DNA from: Gymnopus androsaceus JB14
Taxonomy: Eukaryota; Basidiomycota; Agaricomycetes; Agaricales; Omphalotaceae
Direction of reading: 5' to 3'
Length of the DNA stretch: 64,000 nucleotides
Assembly (NCBI GenBank): GCA_009733575.1
Contig: ML769532.1
Span: forward strand, 66,027-130,026
Below the pieces are notes generated by a model that did no database searches, was not told where the DNA came from, and was given only the letters and a program-made list of their open reading frames with translations. Position 1 is the stretch's first letter, and the number at the start of each line of letters is the position of its first letter. This document shows, piece after piece, positions 36,214 through 47,730 of this stretch. The translations under genes were made by a program, and so were the position numbers.

Positions 36214-39039
36214 CAATGAGTCTCGAACTGCGTAGCTAACATCTGGGCACTTTTAGCAAATCAAGATTCTCGAAACATTCACATTCACAAAACTACTTAT
36301 AGCATTGAGAGGAAATTAATGGTATTCAAAACAAAATTTGCTGCATGGATAGTACTGAGGTATAAGCTGGTATAAGTAAGGGAAAAGTCAGCTCGGAAAG
36401 TGTAGTATGAGTGGGATGAAGTCGCACGCATAGTGCACGTGATTGCCGGGAGTGCCTCTTGCTTCCCACTCTCATGAAGAGTCGCTCCCTGCAATTGTGC
36501 GAGCGTCGCCGATAAACGGTCACCTCTCGCACATCATTTCTCTTTGTTTTCACCCTCCCACCGCTCCCTTAAGTTGCATTTCTTTAGTGTTGTCGGTGAG
36601 CTCTTGACATGGCTCAGTTCCTTGTATCATCTGATACAATCAAAACAAGTCCAGATGGGATACTGGCCATGAGAGAAAAGAGCTCTCATGAAGGAACCTG
36701 TCACTGCAGGTCTTGTTGAACTCACTGACTTGATAAGAGGGTCTTTGGATCCTGATTCATGGGTTGAAGCAGCTCTTGCCTATGCAGAGTTCAAGTTATT
36801 CCCCATAATCTTTATTCACTAGTACCTGAGCAGAACCTGGGTGAATGCTACAGCAACTATAGCAGATTATAGCAATCCATAGCATGTACAGTGCTGTGGA
36901 ATGCTATGAGGTTCTATGAGGTCCTGTAAGATGCTATAGGTTGACCATTGCTCAAGCATTCTGACACCTCTCATTTCCAGCTGATGGATACAGCAATGGG
37001 GACCTTGGATGCTATTTAATCAACATTTTTGACAAGTTCAATGTCTTTTCCTCCCCCCACTAAGCTCAACTTGACTCAGACTGTAAGTTCTGCTCTCTGC
37101 AATTTTTGACTCAGAGGCTCTAATGATATGTCTGATGACATGGTAGGAGTCACACTGGCATTTAATTAGCCTCGTATACAATTTTACACCACTTGTGGAC
37201 CTGGTGGATGAGTTGAGTATGTATGTTGTAGTATTAGTAGTGTTTGGAATCTTGGAATCACCAATAAAATGATTTTATAAATATTTTGCTAGTATTCCAC
37301 TCTCACAAGCCAGGGAAACAATACAAAAGAATAATATATTTGGTATTGAATCAATCTTGAATAGAACCCTGATGGCAGCATACCCACAACGTCCACAGTG
37401 ATCTACAGCAACCCATAGCATCCCAAAGTTACAGAGGGGTACCTTGCTATGGGTCCTATAAGTGCTGTGGTGATGAGTTAGATTTGTGCTAGATATGAAA
37501 ACCAACCAAACAACAATCACCCCAATCAGATTCAATCCAAAAGGTTTAATTAATGCAAGGAAGGAGGTTGTCAAAGGTTCCCTCTACTACTATTTGATTC
37601 ATAAAGAAAGCACTTAACAGAGGCACAGGCAGTGTAAATGAACAAGGTTTGTATTGGAGGAAGGTTGTGAAAAGTCAACTAATGTACAATGATGTGCTGA
37701 ACTAATTGAGGGGGAAAAGCAAACACCAAAGCCTGGGTCAAGTATGCTGACTCAACAAACAACTTTGCATATCTGCATGAACACCGAGGCACGGGTCAGG
37801 TATGACAACTTAACAAATGACTTTGCGTATCTGAGGTGAAACACCCAAGCCTGGGTCAAGTATGCTGACTCAACAAATGACTTAGCATGAATTGGGAGCC
37901 TTTATGTCACTGCACAATGATACTCCAACTCTCAGGGAATCCTGCAAGTTACCTAACAAGCTTATATGACCACTGTGCAAGTCACTTGAGTAGGTGTTTT
38001 TAACACACTCAGTGAAGAGCAGGCAAGAGGTAGAATCTGCTGGTAAGCTAGCTAACACTCTGAGGAGCTTCCTCACTAAAACTACACCAAGCCAACACTT
38101 GGGTCTAAGACCTCTCCCAATCAACAACAGGCTCAGTGAGATGTGCACGTTAGGCTCCATCTGCAGTCCTAAGACTGATGTGACCTCTCTCTGAGATGCA
38201 AACCAGGAATGCTTGACTTAATAGCTGGGAAGTAGATCAAATTGCCTCAGTTTTATTGAGGTTACCTGTTTCAAAGGTTGTAGAGGACAATGCAGATGTG
38301 TCTGAGCATGTACGAATCACTACAGGTCCTAAGATAGAACTGCGTTTCAGGTATCAAGTCTAACTTGTTACTCCAAGATGGAGTAGCTACCCTTATATAC
38401 TGAGTGAAATATAATAAATAGGAAAATGAGAGAAACTGAGTGAGATAAAGTGAAACAGAATAAGTAAATAGGAAAAGATAAAATACTGTCCATATATGTG
38501 TGTGTACTATGGTTTTGATTTGTCATTTCTCTGCCTTGTTCATTTGTCTTCCTCAATTGGGTTGACCTTTGGGATTTTGGTCTGAATTGACTCAAGTCAT
38601 TTGCCTTTTTACGAAGCTCACCAGTTCCTTTAGCAGAACAGCCCTCTGAAGTATTCTATGTTATTCCTTGCCAATGGGAGGCTAGTTATTATTCCTATTT
38701 CCATGCAGTCTCAAGTCTAGATGCTTGGTAGCATATGGATCTTGGGAAAACACTAAGGCTCAGATAGAGATTCTTCCTAGTCATTCCATGCTCCTGAAGT
38801 AGCTACAGCAAGTTTGGTCATGTGGCTGTGTTAGCTTGCTGCAACCATTTGCCTAAGTGCTTTCCAACAAGCGTCAACTTTGGGGGCACCAGTTAAGGTG
38901 CTTCCCCATCTTGGTCCACCTTGCTTTGTTTAATAAAATTGAGTATCATGAAGACTCCTTGGTGAGCTGATTGTGGAAACAATATCTCGGTTAAGACTTT
39001 GATCCCCTTGGGTATATCCTTTGATGGCCTAGCCTAGTA
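36214..39039. other. Transposon-relic region
   Basis: No intact gene. At about 36687-36801 a coding relic reads PVTAGLVELTDLIRGSLDP and AALAYAEFKLF without start or continuation; its family is unknown. From 36820, CTATAGC/CATAGC-rich sequence resembles the subterminal parts of the CATCAGC family, with an eroded left end (GAGCAGAACCTGGGTG). Near 37720-37880, three imperfect copies of a GCCTGGGTCAAGTATGCTGA-like unit lie in tandem. Confidence 0.4.
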
Positions 39040-40234
39040 GGATAATTTTACTGAACAACCCCCTTGGCTGAAGTCTTATTTAACAACCCAGTTGAGGTCA
39101 CATATGGTCACACATGGTTACATTGAGGTCACAACATATAAATTTGCCTCAGAACTCAATTTTTTTTTTGTGAAGGTCAGAGATAATCTAGAGTCTTTAT
39201 ACTGTTAAGAGGCAGACAAGCTCAGTTGGCAGGTACAACCTCAGCAAGGAGGGAATCAACCATCAAGAATGGGGGCAAGAACAATTGATTGATAACTTGT
39301 ATCTACCTACTTTATATACAGGAGGCAGATAGGGGTACATGTGGTATGCAGAGCAGCTAGACAACCAATGGAAGGGTATTTACCCAACACTCCCATTTGT
39401 ATGGCTGTGTAGCACAGGGAATAGACATACAATGAGCAATACCATTAGATCTGTGGGACAAAGAGGTTCCAAATGGATAGGGTGAGGTTGGGGGTGCATA
39501 CATGCAATAAAATAATAAAGCATCACGGGGCTCCCACTGGAGCCAGCAACAGGGTAAACAACATCTGGAGCTCCCACTGGAACTGGTAATGGGTACAATG
39601 AGTGCTGTGATAAATAATGGGCATAGAAATTTGGCAATGAGCACAACAAGTGCAGACAAACAATGGCATAGAAACATGGCAATGGCACACCAAGTGCAGA
39701 CAAACAATGGGCGTAGAAACACAGTGATGAATGGGTACAGCAAGTGTCAATGGAAATGAGCACGGCAAGTATGGCAATGGGGATAAAGGCAAACAGGATC
39801 AGCAAGCATCCAGTCTCATAATCTGTTAAGAGGCAGACAAGCTCAGTTGGCAGGTACAACCTCAGTGAGGAGGGAATCAACCATTCGAGAATGGGGGAAA
39901 GAAAGATTGATTGATAACTTGTATCTACCTGCTTTATATATGGAAGCAGATAGGGGTTCATGTGGTGTGTGGAGCAGCCAGACAACCAATGGAAGGGTAC
40001 TTACCCAGCATATATTTCAGATACTGCCACCAGCCCTATTTGGGAAACTGAGCAGTTTGTGTTGCAGCTTAAGTAAGGTGAGGCATGAGGTGGTAGCTGA
40101 CTTTTTTTTTTTTGAAAAAAACACACCCAAAAAAGTGTGACAAAAGTGTGATGGGGTTACCAAACTAGCTTTTGCAAAAATTTCCTTTTTTGGGAGGATT
40201 GTTGCCAGCAAGGGGTTGTTCAGTAGAATTATCC
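39040..40234. mobile_element. Non-autonomous Mutator-like element (1195 bp)
   Basis: The ends are inverted: left GGATAATTTTACTGAACAAC, right the complement of GGATAATTCTACTGAACAAC. The flanks show a 10 bp duplication with one mismatch (TAGCCTAGTA left, TAGCCCAGTA right). The same TIR type occurs at 52252-53041. A TRIM-like element (39203-40010) is nested inside. No transposase is visible. Confidence 0.7.
39203..40010. mobile_element. TRIM-like terminal-repeat element (808 bp)
   Basis: Two direct repeats of 187 bp each (39203-39389 and 39824-40010) begin TGTTAAGAGGCAGAC and end CCCAACA or CCCAGCA, that is TG...CA. The flanks are TATAC and TATAT (4 of 5 identical). The 434 bp interior is a degenerate minisatellite (units containing GCAGACAAACAATGG and CATAGAAAC), with no gag or pol. 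No primer-binding site or polypurine tract was recognised, so assignment to retrotransposons rests on repeat geometry alone. Confidence 0.65.
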
Positions 40235-41685
40235 TAGCCCAGTACAGCCTGTATGTGGGCTCGTTTATCTGCTTTGGTCAGCAACTTGTTAACCAACAAG
40301 CTTGCCTCTCTATACCATACCATGCATATGACTTTGATCAAGGCACATTCACAAAGTTAAGTATGGTACCATTACACATACCATTACTCTGCAACCTCTT
40401 GGGTATAACTAGGCCCTTGATGGATTTTAACTATCAGCTCAGGCTCACTATAGTTCTCTTATTGACCGTGTTTATTACAAACAGAACTTAAAATTATCAG
40501 TTCTGCATAGTTCTAGCCTTAGCTGAAAAATTGGTGTATCAGTGGGTTCTGTACCAAGCTGTACAGCTCTGTACAGAACACCCAGGTTTTGCTGATGCAG
40601 ATAGACCATTCTGGCCTCCCATGGTAAAATCTGGAAGCTGCTTTGCAACTACAGTAGTCTACATAGTTCAGGTAATTCCTGTAGTCATATAGCAAGGTCC
40701 CTGCTACAGATTCCTGTAGCTGTAGACTAGTTACTGTAGACTGCTGTAAATAAGCACATCCCATTCAATTTCAGGATTTATTACAATCCTAAGAATATAT
40801 TTATTGTATGTGTATGCTATCATATACATTCTACATTTTTGGAGCAGTAACTATGAATGAAATGCAGGTTTAAGTAGTCTCTTATAAACAGACAACTACA
40901 TGATCGTAACGATGTGTAGAGAGTCTGTCACCTAAGGCGGATCATTTGGGCACTTGTATTTAGACGCCGATATCTGATGTAATCTCCTCCGATCCGACTC
41001 GGACGACTCGGAACGCTGCCAAAACACTGTATTCCTCCAACATTCCTCCAATCTGCTGCATTGCGAAAGCATCAATACATTGAGTTTTGGTTCTTAAATG
41101 ACTTTCTTGAGTCAAGGGCTTAATGTGAATAAATTCATCGCAAGTTTGCTATTAGAAGAGAGTGAGTATACTTGGTGTTAATTTTTGGTTAATTTCGGCC
41201 ATTGTTCCAAGGGAAAGTGAAGATTTGGAGTGTTAGACATTCATAAGGCAGTATTACACTGGCAGGAAGCCATAAAACAACTTAAGTGCAGTGTTGAACA
41301 TTGAAACAAAGACACTGGTATGGTTTCGGCAGGGCGCCAAGATTATGTAAGATTAGTAATAAGACACAAGTGCCCAAGCGGCCGATACTTAAAAAATAGA
41401 CTAAGGTTTAAGAGATGAAACCAGATGTGCAATGTTCAATTACAGCAGTCTGCAGATAAACAAGAGTACTTATGTTCTAGAAAACTTGAGGATACTACTT
41501 GCGAGGCTATGAATTAGAAGGAAAGCATAGTTTAACTCACAGGAAGATGTTTTGCTGTTGGCTGCTGCACTTGTTGAACAATCAGTCAAAGTGTACATTA
41601 TTGAGTATGAGTCCCACTGGAGATTACAGTCTCCAGTCTTGTTTTATTGACATTCATTTTTCCTTGCAGCATTGTTTCTTCCATC
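40235..41685. other. Repeat-rich region with a solo CATCAGC-family right end
   Basis: The right terminus CACCCAGGTTTTGCTGATG ends at 40597 and is followed by CA. A left partner may be the eroded end near 36826, which would make an element of about 3.8 kb carrying the nested Mutator-like insertion. CTACAG/CTGTAG motifs recur at 40640-40760. No gene was found. Confidence 0.4.
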
Positions 41686-42261
41686 TAGTGATGTGCCGGC
41701 TCTGCCTAAAAGCCCTAGGCCGGCCAAGCTGAAGCCAAGCTGTGACCTTTGGCCTGGCCTCAGTTTTTGAAAGCTGTGAGCCGGGGCTTTTCAGCATACA
41801 GTGTAAGGGTGTTTATGCAGCTTTAAATGCCACTTTGAGTCTAGTTTTATGCAAATAAAATCTAATTTTAAGTTTGCTCAATTCTTTAAATCAAATTTCC
41901 CTCATCTCAGCCTTTTGTTGATGCAAGTTGGCTTGATCTGAAAATATTCCCACAGTCTTTATATCCATTGCACATTCCCTTTTCTCTTTTTTTCCTATCC
42001 TATTTCACAATTATATTCTCTTAGGCAAAGTATTTCAAGTACAGTACACTAAATACAACTTGTGTCACAAAGATTTATACTTTGTTACCCTATATAGAAA
42101 ATCTGTACAGCCACCTGAAAAGCCCTGGCTTAGGCCAAAGCCAGGCTGGGCCAAGCTGGAGCCATGGGGTAGGGCCCGGCCTCACTTTTGGAAAGCCAAA
42201 GCCCCAGCCCACCAGGCCAAAGCCAAGGCTCATAGGCCAAAGCTGGGCCGGCACATCACTA
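41686..42261. mobile_element. hAT-type MITE (576 bp)
   Basis: Terminal inverted repeats TAGTGATGTGCCGGC / GCCGGCACATCACTA are flanked by a perfect 8 bp duplication CTTCCATC (41678-41685 and 42262-42269). The subterminal regions are dense in GGCC, AGGCCAAAGCC and GGCTTTGGCCT-like motifs. An 8 bp duplication and a TAG start are typical of hAT elements. No transposase is encoded. Confidence 0.85.
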
Positions 42262-42278
42262 CTTCCATCTCAAACACA

Positions 42279-43830
42279 CATCAGCAAAACCTGGGTGTAC
42301 TGGGCAGCACTGGATAGTGCTATCCAGCACTCATAGCACCTCATAGCACCCATAGCAAGGTCCCCATCTATCTAGGGTTTTAAGCTCCAATTCAATGAAC
42401 TGCAAATAAACTGTGAATTGCATTGGATTGCACTGGAAAATGCACTGCTGAAGGCTGCACTGATGCGCAGTTTAAATCAGTGCCAGTTCATGGTGCATTC
42501 AATTTTGAAAATTACTTAAACTGCCTTGCATCAGTTTAAATCTGTGCAAATTAATACTAATACAAACAGAGCTTTGAGTACTCTTATCATGCTGAAATTA
42601 CATTTCCAATAGTATATACAGGACATTTACGAGCTGGGTTGGCATTATTATGCTGAGGTACTCTATCTTTACTATTTAGATGCCAGAATGACCAGTTCAA
42701 GCCAGTTTAAATTGTGAATTGCATTGAACTGCACTGAAAAATGCACTGCTAAAGATTGCACTGATGGACCATTTAAACCAGTGCCAGTTACAGTTCATCC
42801 AGGTTTCAAAAAATCTTGCACTGGTGCAATTCATGATTCATTGGAAATTTAGCAAATAAACTGAATTGAATAGGACCTTAAAACCCTACATCTATCCAGA
42901 GCTATGGATCACTATGGATTGCTATGAGCTGCTATGGGTTGCTATGGATTTTGCACATCATCACATCTGTCAGTCTTTTAATTCATATACTGTACCATTT
43001 CAATTGAGCGTTCAGTCATGCATCATGGTCACCTCTGAACTGAACTAGAATCCACATTCATCATGCATCATATGGGCCTCTGAACCTGGGTGGAATTCAT
43101 CATTTTGTGCATAAATAATCAAATTTTTCTTTTCTTTTTGTTTGCAGCTGGATTTTTTGCATGACACAGTCCCATTGGGTATCAAAGGAAGTTTATTATC
43201 CATTTCCCGGCTCACAAGAAACTTTTAGTGCATGTTTCACTCTGAAAAAGTATCCACTCAATGGTGAACTGAACTCAAAGTTTTTTGCATCATGCATCAT
43301 TGACAACAGGGAACTAATGAACTGTTGGTGTCAATGCATCATGCGTCATCCTGGATGAATGCTTGATCAAAATGCTACAGTATATGACATTCTTGGAATT
43401 GTTTCTCTCGCTTGCGAGACCAAATAATTATAATAAATCATATATATTGTCAGATTAGTAGTACATAGTAGGATAGTTTACCAAAACAGAGCTACAATAA
43501 CTAGTAAATAACATAGATAAAGCTACAGTATAGCATGCAATGCTTGATTAGATATTGAACAAGGTTGAAGGCTTGAATGCAAAATCACCAAGAACACCAA
43601 GCCAAAGCAATTCAGAACCAACTTAGAAAAAAAAAGAAGTTTGGGAGGGAAGGAAGGGAGCTTCAATGGGGAAGTTATGACAACTCACCAATGCTATATA
43701 CTATTGACAGAAGAGAGTGACAGCTGGCTCAAGTACTCAGTGATCTCATAGCAGCTCATAGCACTATGGTTGCTATGGCTTGCTATAGATTGCTATAGCT
43801 GCTATGACCTTCACCCAGGTTTTGCTGATG
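42279..43830. mobile_element. CATCAGC-TIR element, long copy (1552 bp)
   Basis: The ends are CATCAGCAAAACCTGGGTG and its complement, flanked by CA on both sides. The subterminal parts are packed with CATAGCACC, GCTATGG and CTATAGC motifs in both orientations, like transposase-binding arrays. Short frames inside have no domain. Confidence 0.8.
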
Positions 43831-44544
43831 CATATTAGATTCTGATTCATTTCAATACCCCACTTATATTATTTCAATCAAGTTACACATTAGTACAACT
43901 GACAGGCTGCACCTAGATTGGTTGTTACAGACTATTATACTTACAGTTAAAGACCATTATCTTATACAAGAAATCAATACATCATCAATATCGGTGCATC
44001 CAGTCAGTTTCAGAAAGAATGCTTGCAGGATAAAATGTTCATATTACATTAGAGAACCCACCTGAATAATCTCAAAATTCTTCGAATTTTTTTTGATTCA
44101 TAGATCGCAGAAAAACATTGTATAACATGGCAATCTCATTTACATCAAAATCCCACCCTTTTTGGCATCTCCATGGCAACGAGCATACAAGGTCCTAATA
44201 ACATCTATGGTGCTAAAAACATCAATTCAATGTCCTAGAATAATACTCAGTTATCCTAAATCAAACCCACATTTTTGGTGGGTTTCTATGCATAGAAAAA
44301 GTTTGTATAAGTAAGTGATCTCATATAACAGACCAATCTCTAACTGTATATGGACTATCCTCACTCCTCACCTTCAGTTGTTTGACATCTATTTACTTGT
44401 GTCAACCTGAGGCTTACTTCTCATTTTGTTCAACAGCACTGCACTTAGAAACATTGGGAGGAGCAAGGTGGATGGGTAAGCAAGAGAGTTGAAGTGCCAA
44501 AGAAATTTGCTGAAGCTAGACTTAAGTACTCTGCTTGTACTCCA

Positions 44545-45176
44545 CATCAGCAAAACCTGGGTGTACTGGACAGCGCTGGATAGCGCTATCCAGCACTCAT
44601 AGCACCCATAGCACCCATAGCACCCATAGCAAGGTCCCCATCTATCCAGAGCTATGGATCACTATGAGCTGCTATGGGTTGCTATGGATTTTGCATTTCA
44701 CGGCACATCATCATATCATCTGTCAGTCTTTCAATTCATTTTTTCGTTGTCCTCAGAATTGTTTCTCTCACTTGCGAGACCAAATAATTATGTTAAATCA
44801 TATATATTGTCAGATTAGTAGTACATAGTAGGATAGTTTACTAAAACAGAGCTATGGTAACTAGTATATAGCATAGATAAAGTTATAGTATAGTATGCAA
44901 TGCTTAATTAGATATTGAACATGATTGAACAGCTTGAATGAAACTCACTGAGAACACCAAGCCAAAGCAACTCAGAAACAACTTAGAAAAAAAAAGAAGT
45001 TTGGGAGGGAAGGAAGGGAACTTGGGGAAGTTACAATGACTCATCAATGCTATATACTATTGACGGAAGAGAGTGACAGCTGGCTCGAGTACTTGGTGAT
45101 CTCATAGCAGCTCATAGCACTTCATAGCACTATGGCTGCTATAGCTGCTATGACCTTCACCCAGGTTTTGCTGATG
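44545..45176. mobile_element. CATCAGC-TIR element (632 bp)
   Basis: Same ends as the copy at 42279, flanked by CA on both sides. The interior from about 44756 to 45176 is nearly identical to 43393-43830, so this is an internally deleted relative. Confidence 0.85.
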
Positions 45177-45633
45177 CAAACTCTTTGTGACACACATGGT
45201 AGGTTTGTCTCTTGATCCACTAGCAATCAAAGTTTGATCAAAGTGTCAAACTGACTTGGAGATTTGAAATCAAATCACTTGAGTAGGGCTTGGCACTGTA
45301 TCTGTATGATACACTTATGGGTACTGTAATATGAAACCATACCTGTACCATCATTGGTTTGAGGCTTTCCAAAGATAGTGTGGGTACAGTGATGGTGAAA
45401 TCAAAGCCGCACCCTGATTTGGAAACCATATACGTAACCGGCGCTTACACACGGAGAAAGTCTACCTCTTCGCAAAAATCAGCCATTTTTGAGTATATAC
45501 AGCCTGTATTGATACTAGGAATGGTGTAAAATATAGTAGACAGATGTTATAATACAGTATGGCCCAAAAAAGTGACCCAAAAGCATGCAAAACAGTTGGA
45601 TTAACAAAAAAGTAAGCAGATGATGTTGGAAAA
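45177..45633. other. Repeat flank of the Tc1-like remnant
   Basis: Contains TAGGGCTTGGCACTGTA at 45284 (a hAT-like end with no partner nearby). A segment at 45385-45445 recurs inverted at 46650-46725 (GGTTTCCAAATCAGGG and CAGTGATGG landmarks). A mariner-style end TACAGTATGGCCCAAAAAAG begins near 45557. Several nested insertions are likely. Confidence 0.4.
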
Positions 45634-46641
45634 CTAATACTTCAGCCAATGACCTCGGTTTGCCAAAAGCATTTGGATGCGGTTAGGGAATGCAGCATAG
45701 AGCTTTTGGACATAGTTGTTGAAGTCAGCGCTGTACCAAATGCTTTCAAGGGCAGCCCAAAGTTGTGTTTGGGAACATGGTGCCGGATTCATTTTCTCGA
45801 GATGTTGCTCAAGCTCCACCCATGCATTTTCGATAGGACTAATATCCGGAGACTTTGATGGCCACTTGAGAATGTAAATGCCATGGTCTTTGAACCATTT
45901 CTGAGTGGCTCGAGCCATATGTTTGGGATCATTATCCTGCTGGAAGATCCACCGGTGTCCTTCATATCTGGAATCTTGAACACTTGGAAGCAGGGAGTCC
46001 TGGAAATCTATTAGCTTGAAGTAGACACTGGAAGCAAAGGACACGCACCTCTAAAATCTTCATATAGACAAACCTGTCCATGATACCCTCAATACAATGA
46101 AGCTTTCCGACACTATTTTTATGAATATAACCCCAAACCATTACTGAGCCTTGTCTCACTGTGAGACTAGAGTCTCAGTCAGTGGTTCCTGAGATTTGTA
46201 TCTACGGCACCAGCAAAGGCCATCGGAGCCTCCTGCAAGCACAAATTTGGACTTGTCGGATATCATCACCCAATACTGATCCCAACCAGTGGCAGTGCTC
46301 CAGTCCTGCCAGGTTCGAGCAAAAGCAAGGTGCTCTGCAAAATTTTGAGCACTGAGGATAACTTTACGGCAACGGACAAATCCTACAAGCCCTGCCTTAT
46401 GAAGCTTGTCGTGAACTGTGCATTGAGACACTCCTGGAAACCGTTTCCACTGAAGGTCAGCACCATCGGTTGCATCTCCATTATCCAGGTCAGCAATTCC
46501 TTGGGCAAAATCTTCTTTGGAGATAGCAGGCAGGCGACCTCAACAAGACTTTTTGTAGTAGCACCCTAGGAGGATTATACAGCATTTGGTAGGTGTTACT
46601 TTGGCTGGAGGGAGCCCAATGGCCTTTTTGCGTGCAGTCAT
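45634..46641 (-). pseudogene. Tc1/mariner-type transposase, inactivated
   Basis: Reading on the minus strand from about 46641, a decayed N-terminus (MTARKKAIGLPPAK) is followed in another frame by QWKRFPGVSQCTVHDKLHKA. Next is the first catalytic Asp region (VMISDKSKF) and, after a stop and a frame change near 46160, VRQGSVMVWGYIHKNS. The C-terminal frame (46044-45634) is intact: FQQDNDPKH holds the second Asp and SPIENAWVELEQHL the Glu, spaced D34E as in Tc1-like DDE transposases. At least one frameshift and an in-frame stop interrupt it; a 34 nt GTGCGT...CAAG interval may be an intron. It is not functional as it stands. Confidence 0.85.
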
Positions 46642-46788
46642 GGGCAAAACAAAAAAGTTTAGCGCCAGTTACATATATGGTTTCCAAATCAGGGGTGTGG
46701 GTTTGATTTTGCCATCACTGTATGGGATGGTTGTGCACATATCACCCATTATACCTGTATTACAGGTAATATGGGCACTCCATACCTG

Positions 46789-47364
46789 TAGGGCTCTTCA
46801 CCGTATCCGTACCCATACGGATACGGACGGTACGGTACGGAGAAATTCCGTACCGTAGCTGCTCGAAGCTTTCCGTATACGGTACGGAAAAATACGCCGT
46901 ATACGCCGTAATACGGGACGTAGCACCCAATTTTAAAAAACAATCGGACAGGGTGAGTTTTGGGCCAATTATTGGCTTTCATTTGGAGTGCATGCCACAA
47001 TAGTCTTGATTAAGCATTAAATACATGTTTTCAAGATGCTTAAAGAATATTTTGCATACTAAAATCTGTGTCACACTAAGTCACAATCACGTCTAAGCTC
47101 TCGTTGTTCAATATTTGAGCGGTATAAGTCCCAAATGTGAATATATGCGGCATGTGCATGCTTTATATCTTCTTTTCAAACATAAAACAAACTATATAGT
47201 GGTAGGATACCTTAGGATACTGAGTTTAATGCCGAGAATATAAATGGTCCGTATACGCCGTATACGGCCGTATTTTTCCCGTACCGTACCGTAGCCCAAA
47301 GAAATTCGACCGTAATACGGAAAAAACTCCGTACCGTATACGGTACGTACGGTGAAGAGCCCTA
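46789..47364. mobile_element. hAT-type MITE with palindromic CGTATACGG arrays
   Basis: Ends TAGGGCTCTTCACCGTA and its complement are flanked by a perfect 8 bp duplication CATACCTG (46781-46788 and 47365-47372). Both subterminal regions carry many CCGTATACGG, GTACCGTA and ATACGG copies. It inserted into the repeat that surrounds the Tc1 remnant. The 576 bp interior has no coding capacity. Confidence 0.85.
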
Positions 47365-47730
47365 CATACCTGGAATGTATTAATTTTTTGAATAAAAATT
47401 GCAATAATGGAATTGTTGAAATAACAAAGTTATATTTACTCTGTACTACAGAAGCAAACCCCCAGGCAAAAATTTTTAATTTTTCAGTGGCCTGGAGTAG
47501 GTTTCAGCCTTAGGTTTGTTAAAATATAATATCTAGATTGCATTTACATACAATTGAGTTGCTTGTGCTACATCTTTTACCCAAAATAAAATTAAAAGCC
47601 AAAATTCACCAAAAACTCAAAAATGTATGGATGGTCCCTTGTACTATGTGGCCAACTTTCATGATTGCACTGTGATTGCGCTGGAAAGCAGTCAAAGATA
47701 TTATAATGTGCTCAGCAGGTTGTTCACCAA

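Noticed and set aside
39357..39985. Overlapping minus-strand frames of 128-201 codons
   Set aside because: They lie in the terminal-repeat element and its minisatellite body; several frames are open at once, as expected from short-period repeats, and no domain is visible.
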